A stretch of DNA of 37,500 nt from Neocallimastix lanati (nom. inval.) (lineage: Eukaryota; Neocallimastigomycota; Neocallimastigomycetes; Neocallimastigales; Neocallimastigaceae), in NCBI GenBank assembly GCA_016946835.1, contig JACVTC010000128.1, forward strand, positions 7,501 to 45,000, written 5' to 3'. The number at the start of each line of letters is the position of its first letter. The first letter of the stretch is position 1. A program made the position numbers and the translations under genes. The notes under the pieces are model-generated. The model was not told the origin of the DNA, did not search any database, and saw only the letters and a list, made by a program, of their open reading frames with translations. This document shows positions 1-11,069 of this stretch, in pieces.

Positions 1-111
1 GCCGATATTAATAAAATTCAAGGCAGATTAGAAAATGGAGTTTTAGAAGTTCATCTTCCAAAGCTTGAGGCTACCAAGAAAGAACAACGAAAAACTATTC
101 AAATTCAATAA
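1..111 (+). CDS. Small heat shock protein (Hsp20), 3' fragment cut by window edge
   Basis: Reading frame 1 from the first base gives the last 36 residues of an sHSP followed by TAA. It starts at the ADINKIQ segment, contains the alpha-crystallin GVL motif (LENGVLEVHLPK) and ends in the I-x-I tail TIQIQ. It is the tenth member of the array, with the same end as the genes at 2084-7563 (LEATKKEQRKTIQIQ). The start lies outside the window, so the gene is incomplete here rather than demonstrably broken. Confidence 0.93.
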   Translation, partial: ADINKIQGRLENGVLEVHLPKLEATKKEQRKTIQIQ

Positions 112-2083
112 ATTTAATTAATGAAAAAAAGTTTTCTATTTATTTAAAATCAGTATAAATTAATATAGAATATACCCTAAAAAAAAAAGTAGTATTAATA
201 ATTTTTATAAATTATTTAAAATTTAAAATTTATATAATATAAAAATAAATATTATATATATTTATATTTATATTATTGTTATACCATAATTTTATTTAAT
301 TTTTTTTTAATTTTAAAACTAAAAATTTTATTTTGTAATGTATTTTTTTTCATCTATTAATGTAAATAAGAAATTGAAATATATAAAAATTAAAAATAAA
401 AATAAATAAATAAAATAAAAAAAAAAAATATAAAATAAAAAATAAATTTAAGATATTAAATTTGAATTTAAAAAGTTAGTGTGTTTATTTTAATAACATA
501 TTAATCAAATATTCATATAAATTTGTTCATTATTTCATTATTTCATTTAATATATAATTATAAATTATTTTTAAAATATAATAATAATATTATTTTATAT
601 GGTATATGATTAAAAATGATTCTTAAATTATAATATTAATAAAAAATATTTAAAAAAAAAATAAAAATACTATTTTATAATCATATAATATGATATTGTA
701 TTTTAATCCATGTATAAAAATAGTATATTAAAATTGTTTTTTTATAAAAAAATATATTCATACATCTTAAAAATAATTAATAAATTGAAAAAAAAAAAAA
801 TTTAATCATATTATATATAATTTATTTAAAATATTAAAAAATGATATTCAATTAATAAAGTAAAAAAAAAAAAAATTGATAATAATGGTAATTATAATAA
901 TAACAATAATAACAATAATACTATAATAATTTTTTAATAAAGATTAAGAATTATAATAAGCAGCATTAAATATAAATGAACAAAAAAAAATTATACTATA
1001 AAGTTATAATAATTATAGTTCCAAAGACATATTGAAAAATTTTTTAGACAATATTATATATAATTTATTTATTATAATAAAATATTTTATATAATTAAAA
1101 AGTAAAACAAAAAAATTAAAAAAAAAAAAATTAATAAAAATTATAATAACAATAATAATAAAAATGATACTATAATATTTTTAATAAAGATTTAAAATTA
1201 TAACAAATTAAAAATTATTTATGAGCAGTATTAAATATAAAGTGAATATAGAGAATATAATATAAAATTATAATAATAATAGTTTCAAATATCAAAAAGC
1301 ACAAAAAGCATAATGAAATATTAATTAAATATGTCATATATATATACCATTTTCTATGGAATTTTTTTTGGTCATTAGATTATTAGAAATAATAAATGTT
1401 AAAATTGTCAATGAGTGAAGCTCAGATTAATTATTTTATATTATATATTTTATTTATTTAATAATATTTTATTAATAAAGAAGAATCATTTTCTAAATAA
1501 TAATTATTACATGTATTTTATATTAATTTTATTTTATAATAAAGCATAATGTATAATTTTATTTACTATATTTTAACAAAAATAATTATAATTAAAATTT
1601 ATAAAACGTATTAATTTCTATCCAATAGAAACTTAAAAATTTAGAAATAATTAATTGCCATCATAAAATAATTTTTAATTATTTCAATTAAAAAATTACA
1701 TAAAAATATGAATAAAGCATATGATATACATAAATTTTTTTCTATATAGAAATTTAGAATTTAGTAGAAATAATATATTCATAGAATAATTTATATCTAA
1801 AAATAATATTTTATAAGGATTAGAGAAAAAATTTAATAAAATATTTTTAGAAGGAATATAAAATTTTTATATTTAATAATTTTGAAAAAGTATAAATATG
1901 AGTAATTTTCATTTAAAATGTTTTTTTTTATTTTCATTATTTATTTTACTCATTGATAGTAATTATAAAAACTAAATACAATTAAAAAGTATTTAACTTA
2001 CTTTAAGCGATTAATATTAAAAAAAAAGTTTTATATAAAAAAAAAAGCAATTTTATAATATCATAAAATTTAAAAATAACAAA
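112..2083. repeat. sHSP array spacer unit (downstream region plus promoter of the 2084 gene)
   Basis: A+T-rich non-coding spacer, repeated with small indels between the other sHSP genes. Recurring landmarks in order are ATACCCTAAAAA (~173), the interrupted TAA/CAA block (~880-920), AGCAGCATTAAAT (~960), CCAAAGACATATTG (~1020), ATTTTCTATGGAATTTT (~1350), the CCAAT inverted repeat (1622-1626) and TATAAATA (1891-1898). It carries an extra ~175 bp (about 1406-1580) shared only with the spacer before 36048. No convincing ORF was seen. Confidence 0.85.
1615..2083 (+). promoter_or_regulatory. Conserved sHSP promoter (CCAAT box, TATA box, A-rich leader)
   Basis: TTCTATCCAATAGAA is a CCAAT box inside an inverted repeat, with CCAAT at 1622-1626, 462 bp before the ATG. 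TATAAATA at 1891-1898 lies 193 bp before it, in the context GAAAAAGTATAAATATGAG. The leader ends AATAACAAAATG, with A at -3. The same blocks and nearly the same spacing occur before the other genes. Function is inferred from conservation. I found no textbook three-pentamer heat-shock element. Confidence 0.6.
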
Positions 2084-2713
2084 ATGTCATCACTCAACCA
2101 CGAAAATCAATTATCTCGTAGAAATAATAATTCTTTATTTAGAGATTCATTCTTTGATGATCCATTCGAAAATGATTTCTTTAATCATCCTTTGATTTCT
2201 TTTCCTTCAATCTATCCTTATTATCATAGAGATCCATTCAATGATTTACATAATCAAATTTCTAATAAAGTTTTCAATAGTGATGTCTTTAAATCAGTTG
2301 ATTTCAGTCCAAAGATCAACCTAAGTGAAGATGAAAATAATTATTATATTCATGCAGATTTACCAGGAATGAATAAGGATCAAGTCAAAATGGAACTTTC
2401 TGATGATAATCATAGTCATGTTTTAACTATTTCTGGTGAAAGAGAATCCTTCATCGATAACTCTGATAATAACGATACTAATGATCACACTAAAGATAAT
2501 AACACAAACTCAGAAAATTGTAATCAAGGAAATACTAAAAAGTATTCAAAAATAGAATGTCGTTATGGTAAATTTTCAAGATCATTTATTCTTCCTGAAA
2601 ATGCCGATATTAATAAAATTCAAGCTAGATTAGAAAATGGAGTTTTAGAAGTTCATCTTCCAAAGCTTGAGGCTACCAAGAAAGAACAACGAAAAACTAT
2701 TCAAATTCAATAA
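2084..2713 (+). CDS. Small heat shock protein, Hsp20/alpha-crystallin family (array copy 1)
   Basis: The 209-residue protein is predicted to be an ATP-independent holdase that assembles into oligomers and binds unfolding clients, probably in the cytosol since no signal peptide or membrane segment is visible. Residues 1-72 form an aromatic-rich arm (FFDDPFENDFF, PYYHRDPF), typical of client-binding sHSP N-termini. The alpha-crystallin domain runs from about 73 to 196: HADLPGM near 90-96, ISGERES near 116-122, LENGVLEVHLPK near 183-194. A polar Asn/Asp insert at about 124-152 interrupts it in the loop before KYSKIECRYGKFSRSF. The C-terminus carries the I-x-I motif (IQI, 206-208) that docks neighbouring subunits in this family. 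The start follows a conserved A-rich leader shared by all copies. This copy alone has ISNKVFNS where others have ISKAFNS or ITKAFNS, giving one extra residue. Family assignment is secure; subcellular site and induction are inferred. Confidence 0.97.
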   Translation: MSSLNHENQLSRRNNNSLFRDSFFDDPFENDFFNHPLISFPSIYPYYHRDPFNDLHNQISNKVFNSDVFKSVDFSPKINLSEDENNYYIHADLPGMNKDQVKMELSDDNHSHVLTISGERESFIDNSDNNDTNDHTKDNNTNSENCNQGNTKKYSKIECRYGKFSRSFILPENADINKIQARLENGVLEVHLPKLEATKKEQRKTIQIQ

Positions 2714-4515
2714 ATTTAATTAATGAAATATAATTTCTATTTATTTAAAATCGTTATAAATTATTATAGATTATACCCTAAAAAAATTAGTATTAATAAT
2801 TTTTTAAAAAACATTTAAAATTTAAAATTTATTTGAATATAAAAATAAATATTATATATATATATATTTATATTATTATATTATTGTTATACCATGATTT
2901 TATTTAATTTTTTTTTTTTTTAAAACTAAAATTTTATTTTTATAATATATATTTTTTTATTTATTAATGTAAATAAGAAATTGGAATATTTAAAAATTAA
3001 AAATAAAAATAAATAAATAAATAAAAAAAAAAAAATAATAATAAAAAAAAAAATAATAATAAAAAATAAATTTAAAATATTAAATTTGAATTTAAATAGC
3101 TTTTGTGTTTATTTTAACAACATATTAATCAAATATTCATATAAATTTGTTCATTATTTCATTATTTAATTTAATATATAATTATAAATTATTTTTAAAA
3201 TATAATTATAATATTATTTTATAGGGTATATGATTAAAAATGATTCTTAAATTATAATATTAATAAAAAATATTTAAAAAAAAATAAAAATGCTATTTTA
3301 TAATCATATAATATGATATTGTATTTTAATCCATATATAAAAATAGTATATTAAAATTGTTTTTTTATAAAAAAATATATTCATACATCTTAAAAATAAT
3401 TAATAAATTAAAAAAAAAATTTAATCATATTATATATAATTTATTTAATATATTAAAAAATGATATTCAATTAATAAAGTAAAAAAAAAAAAAAAAATTG
3501 ATAATAATGGTAATTATAATAATAACAATAATAACAATAATACTATAATAATTTTTTAATAAAGATTAAGAATCATAATAAGCAGCATTAAATATAAATG
3601 AACAAAAAAAAATTATACTATAAAGTTATAATAATTATAGTTCCAAAGACATATTGAAAAATTTTTTAGACAATATTATATATAATTTATTTATTATAAT
3701 AAAATATTCTATATAATTAAAAAGTAAAACAAAAAAATTAAAAAAAAAAAATAATAAAAATTATAATAACAATAATAATAAAAATGATACTATAATATTT
3801 TTAATAAAGATTTAAAATTATAACAAATTAAAAATTATTTATGAGCAGTATTAAATATAAAGTGAATATAGAGAATATAATATAAAATTATAATAATAAT
3901 AGTTTCAAATATCAAAAAGCACAAAAAGCATAATGAAATATTAATAAATATGTCATATATACCATTTTCTATGGAATTTTTTTTGGTCATTAGATTATTA
4001 GAAATCATAAAGGCTAAAATAATTATAATTAAAATTTATAAAACGTATTAATTTCTATCCAATAGAAACTTAAAAATTTAGAAATAATTAATTTCCATCA
4101 TAAAATAATTTTTAATTATTTCAATTATAAAAATACATAAAAATATAAATAAAACATATGATATACATAAATTTTTTTTCTATATAGAAATTTAGAATTT
4201 AGTAGAAACAATATATTCATATAGAATAATTTATATCTAAAAATAATATTTTATAAAGATTAGAGAAAATATTAAATAAAATATTTTTAGAAGGATTATA
4301 AGATTTTTATTTTTAATAATTTTGAAAAAGTATAAATATGAGTAATTTTCATTTATAAATTTTTTTCCTTTATTATTTATTTTATTTACCTATATTAATT
4401 ATAAAATTAAATATAATTAAAAGTGTTCAAAAAACTTTAAGCGATTAAAAAAAAAAAAGTTTTATAAATTAAAAAAAAGCAATTTTATAATATCATAAAA
4501 TTTAAAAATAACAAA
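2714..4515. repeat. sHSP array spacer unit before the 4516 gene
   Basis: Non-coding spacer collinear with 112-2083 but without its ~175-bp extra segment. It holds the ATACCCTAAAAA block (~2774), interrupted TAA/CAA block (~3500-3550), CCAAT (4059-4063) and TATAAATA (4331-4338). The part from about 3600 to 4515 looks almost identical to 22150-23071, linking this unit with the one before the 23072 gene. No ORF is supported. Confidence 0.85.
4050..4515 (+). promoter_or_regulatory. Conserved sHSP promoter
   Basis: CCAAT lies 457 bp and TATAAATA 185 bp before the ATG at 4516. A GTGTTCAAAAAACTTTAAG block near 4424 is shared with the promoter of the 23072 gene; most other copies have GTATTTAAC or GTGTTTAAC there. 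Regulatory role is inferred from conservation. Confidence 0.55.
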
Positions 4516-5142
4516 ATGTCATCACTCAACCACGAAAATCAATTATCTCGTAGAAATAATAATTCTTTATTTAGAGATTCATTCTTTGATGATCCATTCG
4601 AAAATGATTTCTTTAATCATCCTTTGATTTCTTTCCCTTCAATCTATCCTTATTATCATAGAGATCCATTCAATGATTGGCATAATCAAATTTCTAAAGC
4701 TTTCAATAGTGATGTCTTTAAATCAGTTGATTTTAGTCCAAAGATCAACCTAAGTGAAGATGAAAATAATTATTATATTCATGCTGATTTACCAGGAATG
4801 AATAAGGATCAAGTCAAAATGGAACTTTCTGATGATAATCATAATCATGTTTTAACTATTTCTGGTGAAAGAGAATCTATCATCGATAACTCTGATAATA
4901 ACAATACTAATGATCACACTAAAGATGATAACACAAGCTCAGAAAATTGTAATCAAAGAAATACTAAAAAGTATTCAAAAATAGAATGTCATTATGGTAA
5001 ATTTTCAAGATCATTTACTCTTCCTGAAAATGCTGATATTAATAAAATTCAAGGCAGATTAGACAATGGAGTTTTAGAAGTTCATCTTCCAAAGCTTGAG
5101 GCTACCAAGAAAGAACAAAGAAAAACTATTCAAATTCAATAA
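4516..5142 (+). CDS. Small heat shock protein, Hsp20 family (array copy 2)
   Basis: 208 residues with the same architecture as the 2084 gene: aromatic arm, alpha-crystallin domain with a polar insert, GVL motif and IQI tail. Distinguishing residues are DWHNQISKAF in the arm, HNHVLT, an insert reading DNTSSENCNQRN (the only copy with R here), CHYGKF rather than CRYGKF, TLP rather than ILP, and QGRLDNG. It keeps the upstream-block ending LEATKKEQRKTIQIQ. No stop or frameshift is visible, so it should be functional. The differences lie mainly in the arm, the insert and a few domain positions, suggesting paralogues with overlapping function. Confidence 0.97.
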   Translation: MSSLNHENQLSRRNNNSLFRDSFFDDPFENDFFNHPLISFPSIYPYYHRDPFNDWHNQISKAFNSDVFKSVDFSPKINLSEDENNYYIHADLPGMNKDQVKMELSDDNHNHVLTISGERESIIDNSDNNNTNDHTKDDNTSSENCNQRNTKKYSKIECHYGKFSRSFTLPENADINKIQGRLDNGVLEVHLPKLEATKKEQRKTIQIQ

Positions 5143-6936
5143 ATTTAATTAATGAAATAAAATTTCTATTTATTTAAGAATCAATATAAATTAATATAGA
5201 ATATACCCTAAAAAAAAAAAAAGTAGTATTAATAATTTTTATAAATTATTTAAAATTTAAAATTTATATAATATAAAAATAAATATTATATATATTTATA
5301 TTTATATTATTGTTATACCATAATTTTATTTAATTTTTTTTTAATTTTAAAACTAAAAATTTTATTTTGTAATGTATTTTTTTTCATCTATTAATGTAAA
5401 TAAGAAATTGAAATATATAAAAATTAAAAATAAAAATAAATAAATAAAATTAAAAAAAAATATATAAAATAAAAAATAAATTTAAGATATTAAATTTGAA
5501 TTTTAATAGTTTTTGTGTTTATTTTAACAACATATTAATCAAATATTCATATAAATTTGTTCATTATTTCATTATTTTATTTAATATATAATTATAAATT
5601 ATATTTAAAATACAATAATAATATTATTTTATATGGTATATGATTAAAAATGATTCTTAAATTATAATATTAATAAAAAATATTTAAAAAAAATAAAAAT
5701 GCTATTTTATAATCATATAATATGATATTGTATTTTAATCCATATATAAAAATAGTATATTAAAATTGTTTTTTTATAAAAAAATATATTCAAATATATT
5801 CATACATCTTAAAAATAATTAATTAATAAATTGAAAAAAAAAATAAAAATTTAATCATATTATATATAATTTATTTATTATATTAAAAAATGATATTCAA
5901 TTAATAAAGTAAAAAAAAAAAAAAATTGATAATAATGGTAATTATAATAATAACAATAATAACAATAATACTATAATAATTTTTTAATAAAGATTAAGAA
6001 TTATAATAAGTAACATTAAATATAAATGAACAAAAAAAAATTATACTATAAAGTTATAATAATTATAGTTCCAAAGACATATTGAAAAATTTTTTAGACA
6101 ATATTATATATAATTTATTTATTATAATAAAATATGCTATAAAATTAATAAATTAAGAAAAACAAATAAATAATTAAAAAGAAAAAAGTAATGGAAATTA
6201 TAATTACAATAATAAAAATAATACCATAATATTTTTAATAAATATTTAAAATTATAACAAATTAAAAAATATTTATGAGCAGCATTAAATATAAAGTGAA
6301 TAATAAGAATGTAATATAAAATTATAAAAATAATAATTTCAAATTACAAAAAGTATATGAAATATGAAATATATATATACCATTTTCCATGGAATTTTTT
6401 ATGGTCATTAGAATATTAGAAATCATAAATGTTAAAATTATTATAATTAAAATTTATAACACTTATAAATTTCTATCCAATAGAAACTTAAAAATTTAGA
6501 AATAATTAATTTCCATCATAAAATAATTTTTAATTATTTCAATTATAAAAATACATAAAAATATGAATAAAGCATATGATATACATAAAATTTTTTCTAT
6601 ATAGAAATTTAGAATTTAGTAGAAATAATATATTCATAGAATAATTTATATCTAAAAATAATATTTTATAAAGATTATAGAAAATATTAAATAAAATATT
6701 TTTAGAAGGATTATAAGATTTTTATTTTTAATAATTTTGAAAAAGTATAAATATGAGTAATTTTCATTTATAAATTTTTTTCCTTTATTATTTATTTTAC
6801 TTACCTATATTAATTATAAAATTAAATATAATTAAAAGTATTTAACGAACTTTAAGCGATTAATAAAAAAAAAGTTTTATATATATATATAAAAAAAAAG
6901 CAATTTTATAATATCATAAAAATAAAAAATAACAAA
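5143..6936. repeat. sHSP array spacer unit before the 6937 gene
   Basis: Collinear with the other spacers. It contains the downstream block with AAAGTAGTATTAATA (~5220), the interrupted TAA/CAA block (~5930-5990), TTTTCCATGGAATTTT (~6383, a perfect TTCCATGGAA palindrome where most units have TTCTATGGAA), CCAAT (6477-6481), TATAAATA (6746-6753) and a short TA run before the leader (~6880). No supported ORF. Confidence 0.85.
6468..6936 (+). promoter_or_regulatory. Conserved sHSP promoter
   Basis: CCAAT lies 460 bp and TATAAATA 191 bp before the ATG at 6937. The leader has a TATATATATA run and reads AAAATAAAAAATAACAAAATG. Both features are shared only with the 25483 gene, which also starts MPSNNNEN. 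Confidence 0.55.
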
Positions 6937-7563
6937 ATGCCATCAAACAACAACGAAAATCAATTATCTCGTAGAAATAATAATTCTTTATTTAGAGATT
7001 CATTCTTTGATGATCCATTCGAAAATGATTTCTTTAATCATCCTTTGATTTCTTTCCCTTCAATCTATCCTTATTATCATAGAGATCCATTCAATGATTG
7101 GCATAATCAAATTTCTAAAGCTTTCAATAGTGATTTCTTTAAATCAGTTGATTTCAGTCCAAAGATCAACCTAAGTGAAGATGAAAATAATTATTATATT
7201 CATGCTGATTTACCAGGAATGAATAAGGATCAAGTTAAAATGGAACTTTCTGATGATAATCATAATCATGTTTTAACTATTTCTGGTGAAAGAGAATCTA
7301 TCATCGATAACTCTGATAATAACAATAATAATGATCACACTAAAGATGATAATAAAACCTCAAAAAATTGTAATCAAGGAAATACTAAAAAGTATTCAAA
7401 AATAGAATGTCGTTATGGTAAATTTTCAAGATCATTTACTCTTCCTGAAAATGCCGATATTAATAAAATTCAAGGCAGATTAGAAAATGGAGTTTTAGAA
7501 GTTCATCTTCCAAAGCTTGAGGCTACCAAGAAAGAACAAAGAAAAACTATTCAAATTCAATAA
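6937..7563 (+). CDS. Small heat shock protein, Hsp20 family (array copy 3)
   Basis: 208 residues, intact, same domain order as copy 1. The N-terminus reads MPSNNNENQL instead of MSS(L/H)N(H/N)ENQL, a form otherwise seen only in the 25483 gene. The arm ends ISKAFNSDFF (F where others have V or I). The insert is NNNNNDHTKDDNKTSKN, unique in having K for E. It has QGRLENG and the upstream-block tail LEATKKEQRKTIQIQ. It is the last sHSP before the retroelement and composite transposon region. Confidence 0.97.
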   Translation: MPSNNNENQLSRRNNNSLFRDSFFDDPFENDFFNHPLISFPSIYPYYHRDPFNDWHNQISKAFNSDFFKSVDFSPKINLSEDENNYYIHADLPGMNKDQVKMELSDDNHNHVLTISGERESIIDNSDNNNNNDHTKDDNKTSKNCNQGNTKKYSKIECRYGKFSRSFTLPENADINKIQGRLENGVLEVHLPKLEATKKEQRKTIQIQ

Positions 7564-8275
7564 ATTTAATTAATGAAAAAAAGTTTTCTATTTATTTAAA
7601 ACCAGTATAAATTATTATAGAATATACCCTAAAAAAAAAATCAGTATTAATATCTTTTATAAAAATATTTAAAATTTTAAATTTATATAATATAAAAATA
7701 AATATTATATATATTTATATTTATATTATTGTTATACCATAATTTTATTTAATTTTTTTTTAATTTTAAAACTAAAAATTTTATTTTTGTAATGTATTTT
7801 TTTTCATCTATTAATGTAAATAAGAAATTGGAATATTTAAAAAATAAAAATTAAAATAAATAAATAAATAAAAAAAAAATAATAATAAAAAATAAATTTA
7901 AGATATTAAATTTGAATTTAAATAGTTTGTGTGTTTATTTTAACAACATATTAATCTAATATTCATATAAATTTGTTCATTATTTCATTTTGTATATAAT
8001 TATAAATTATTTTTAAAATATAACCCTAATATTATTTTGTATTGTATATTGTTATAAATGATTCTTAAATTATAATATTAATATGAAATATTTAAATATA
8101 ATAAAAATATTATTTTTAACATTATTTAATATTGTATATATTTAAAAAATAAATTTAAATTATAAAATTAATAAGAAGTATTTAAATAAAATAATTATAT
8201 ATTAAGAAATTGTATTTTAATCCATATATATAAAATTAATATATATAAAAATGTTTTATTATTTAAAAATATATT
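7564..8275. repeat. First part of the sHSP spacer, interrupted by a LINE
   Basis: Begins with the usual sHSP downstream sequence (AATTTAATTAATGAAA, ATACCCTAAAAA). From about 8085 it becomes a ~190-bp stretch that is repeated, imperfectly, immediately after the LINE (about 9790-9985). A further partial echo of the TTTAAATTATAAAATTAATAAGAAG-type block occurs near 8050-8090. No coding sequence is supported. Confidence 0.75.
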
Positions 8276-9789
8276 TTATCTCACATGCATTTTAAAGTTA
8301 GAAAATTTCTTCTTTCATTTACACATTTCTTCTCAAATAAACTTATCCCTATTGCATACAAGAAAAAAGTTCTTCAATCCTTTGTTATCAGTAAAGTAAT
8401 TTATTATTCTCCTTTACTTGGTTCAAACAAATCTAGAACGGCTAGAATTCAAACATTAATTAATACTGGTCTATTTTGGTGTATCGGCTCCTTCTCTAAA
8501 AATGGTAAAACAAGTTCAGAAGACAATGACTATATTAGACATAATTCTACTATGAGTACTTATGCTTTATCTCGAGATCTAAGCATTCCTCCTATTGCTG
8601 GTGTCTGCGCAGCCTTACAGATTAAATCATTTGCAAAATGGAGTAAATCAAACTGTATTATAAAGGATCTTATTAAATCTATTCCCAAAATGCATCATTA
8701 TTCCTGGACTAAAGAATCAAGAACACTGTATAAAAAAATCAAAAAATATAAATGTGAAAAATATGACGATATTTTAGAACGTTACTGGAAATCAGTTTCC
8801 AAATTTCAAGGTATTAAAGGTCAAAATTACGATTGTAATAAGTTCTCAAACAATAAAGCTATAATTATGTTTAGCTTAAAATATCCCCAATTCAACTTAG
8901 GGTTTTCGTGGATTATACATTTACGCTGTGGTTATAAATACAATACTACTATTGCTATTAGAATGGGTAGAGTTTCAGAAGATTGTCCCAAGTCTTGCCC
9001 CTGTTGTGGCGAAGATAAACAATCTTTTGAATATTGGATTTTTAAATGCGATGCTCTTGCATCTTTTAGATGGAATTCTTTAAATTTCATCGATGATCTC
9101 TATGTCTTATTCCTTAGGAAGATTAGAGCGTTTAATCCTCTTTCTTCCTATGACTCTATTTCTAATTTTGAAGATTATATCAATCATTATATATACTTGT
9201 TCCTTCTTGGTGGGACTTTAGTTTTAAATGAGCTACATTTCGATAGTGGGGAACAGAGACAATTAAATGAACTACTTTTCAAAGGTTCATCTGAGTCACC
9301 TGTTCCAAAAATTGTGGGCTTGGCGGAATTCTTAACAAGTGCAATACCTATCATAAGTAGTTCGTTTGAGCTATTATTTGATAGGTATTGCAAAATACCA
9401 AACTTATCCAAGAGCGTCGACGTCGTACTGATAAGGCATAATGATAATACAGGATCGTCATCTATTGCTACGAAGGATGAATCTCGCCCTAGTAGTTCAA
9501 TAAATGATGAATCCGGGGAGAGTTTAATGGACACCACACTATCTATGTTAAAGATGTTACTTTTAGGTTTTATTTCTTTTTTATTTGATAGGAAGGGAAA
9601 AATTCCCGCATAGTACAACTTGCCGAAATACATAGTATTTTCGAGCTTTTTTTTTTTTTTATTTTTTAAATTTTTTATTTTTAATTTTCAAATGTACTTT
9701 TCACCTACATGTATTTTTTAAAATAAAATTAATAAAGTTTTGGAAGTGTATTCTCTTCCCTGTCTAAAAAAAAAAAAAAAAAAAAAAAA
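8276..9789 (+). mobile_element. 5'-truncated non-LTR retrotransposon (LINE) with 3'UTR and poly(A) tail
   Basis: Contains one ORF with the C-terminal part of a LINE polymerase, then a short 3'UTR with AATAAA (9731-9736), a small GGAAG/CTTCC stem-loop (9742-9759) and a 24-base A tail (9766-9789). The endonuclease and catalytic RT core, including the YxDD motif, are missing, as expected for 5'-truncated target-primed insertion. The left boundary is set where the flanking repeat stops matching, so it is approximate. The base composition is visibly richer in G+C than the surrounding spacers. Confidence 0.85.
8285..9613 (+). pseudogene. LINE ORF2 C-terminal fragment (RT thumb and cysteine-rich region)
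   Basis: 442 codons without a stop, but only the C-terminal part of a LINE reverse transcriptase polyprotein. Residues ~26-69 (KKKVLQSFVISKVIYY, LLGSNK, QTLIN..LFWCIGS) match the stretch after the RT catalytic core, in which a Tyr and a conserved Gly precede a Q..iN..l.w..G pattern. Residues ~234-255 (CPKSCPCCG...YWIFKC) are the cysteine-rich zinc knuckle usual near LINE ORF2 ends; the position commonly held by His is Tyr (Y250). No RT motifs A-C or endonuclease are present, so it cannot mobilise itself. The ATG at 8285 is simply the first ATG in the retained frame. Clade cannot be assigned by eye. Confidence 0.8.
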
Positions 9790-10123
9790 TTAAATAAAAT
9801 AAAACTATTATTTTTAACATTATTTTCTATTGTATATATTTATAAAATAAATTTAAAATATAAAATTAGTAAGAAGAATTTAAATAAAATAAAAATTTTA
9901 TTTTATAATTGTATAACATGAAATTATATTTTAATCCATATATAAAAGTAATATATAAAAATTATTTTTTTAAATAAAAATATATTCATACATCTTAAAA
10001 ATAATAGATTAACAAATTTAAAAAAAAAAAAATTTAACCATATTATATATAATTTATTTATTATAATAAAAAATTTTATTCAATTAATCAAGTAAAATAA
10101 AAACAATTGATAATAATAGTAAT

Positions 10124-10648
<525 letters not shown>

Positions 10649-10933
10649 ATTTTAATAAAGATTAAGAATTATAATAAGCAGCATTAAATATAAATGAACA
10701 AAAAAATTAGCCTATAAAATTATAATAATTATAGTTCCAAAGATATTTTTAATAAATATTTAAATTATAACAAATTAAAAATAATTTATGAGCAGTATTA
10801 AATATAAAGTGAATAATGAGAATATATTACAAAATTATAATAGTTTCAAATATCAAAAAGTATAATGAAATATTAATGAAAAATAAAATAAAAATAACCA
10901 TTTTCCATGGAATTTTTTTTGGTCATTAGATTA

Positions 10934-10942
10934 TTAGAAATC
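10934..10942. repeat. Left target-site duplication of the composite element (TTAGAAATC)
   Basis: TTAGAAATC lies immediately before the left terminus of copy A. The same word follows the right terminus of copy B (30684-30692). Other sHSP promoters carry a single TTAGAAATC(ATAAA) at this place. Nine bp is a usual MULE duplication length. Confidence 0.75.
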
Positions 10943-10967
10943 GAATGTGGTTCATTTCGCCAATTTT
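10943..10967. repeat. Left terminal inverted repeat of composite element A
   Basis: Reads GAATGTGGTTCATTTCGCC then AATTTT. Compared with the reverse complement of 20255-20279, 17 of 25 positions agree, with the shared core CATT(T/A)CGCCAATTTT. Followed by a GCCATT/AATGGC hairpin near 10991-11009. Confidence 0.65.
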
Positions 10968-11069
10968 ATAATACAAATTTTCAATACGCCATTTATTTTT
11001 AATGGCTTGTAAATTTTTTTGTTAACGCCATAAAAATTTTAATAAAATTATATGTAAAAAAAAAATAAA

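Noticed and set aside
1360-1375. TTCTATGGAA / TTCCATGGAA as a heat-shock element
   Set aside because: TTC and GAA are four bases apart rather than two and there is no third pentamer, so it does not meet the consensus; kept only as a conserved block.
9187-9633. Minus-strand 148-codon frame
   Set aside because: Antisense shadow of the LINE ORF2 fragment, which has recognisable motifs on the plus strand.
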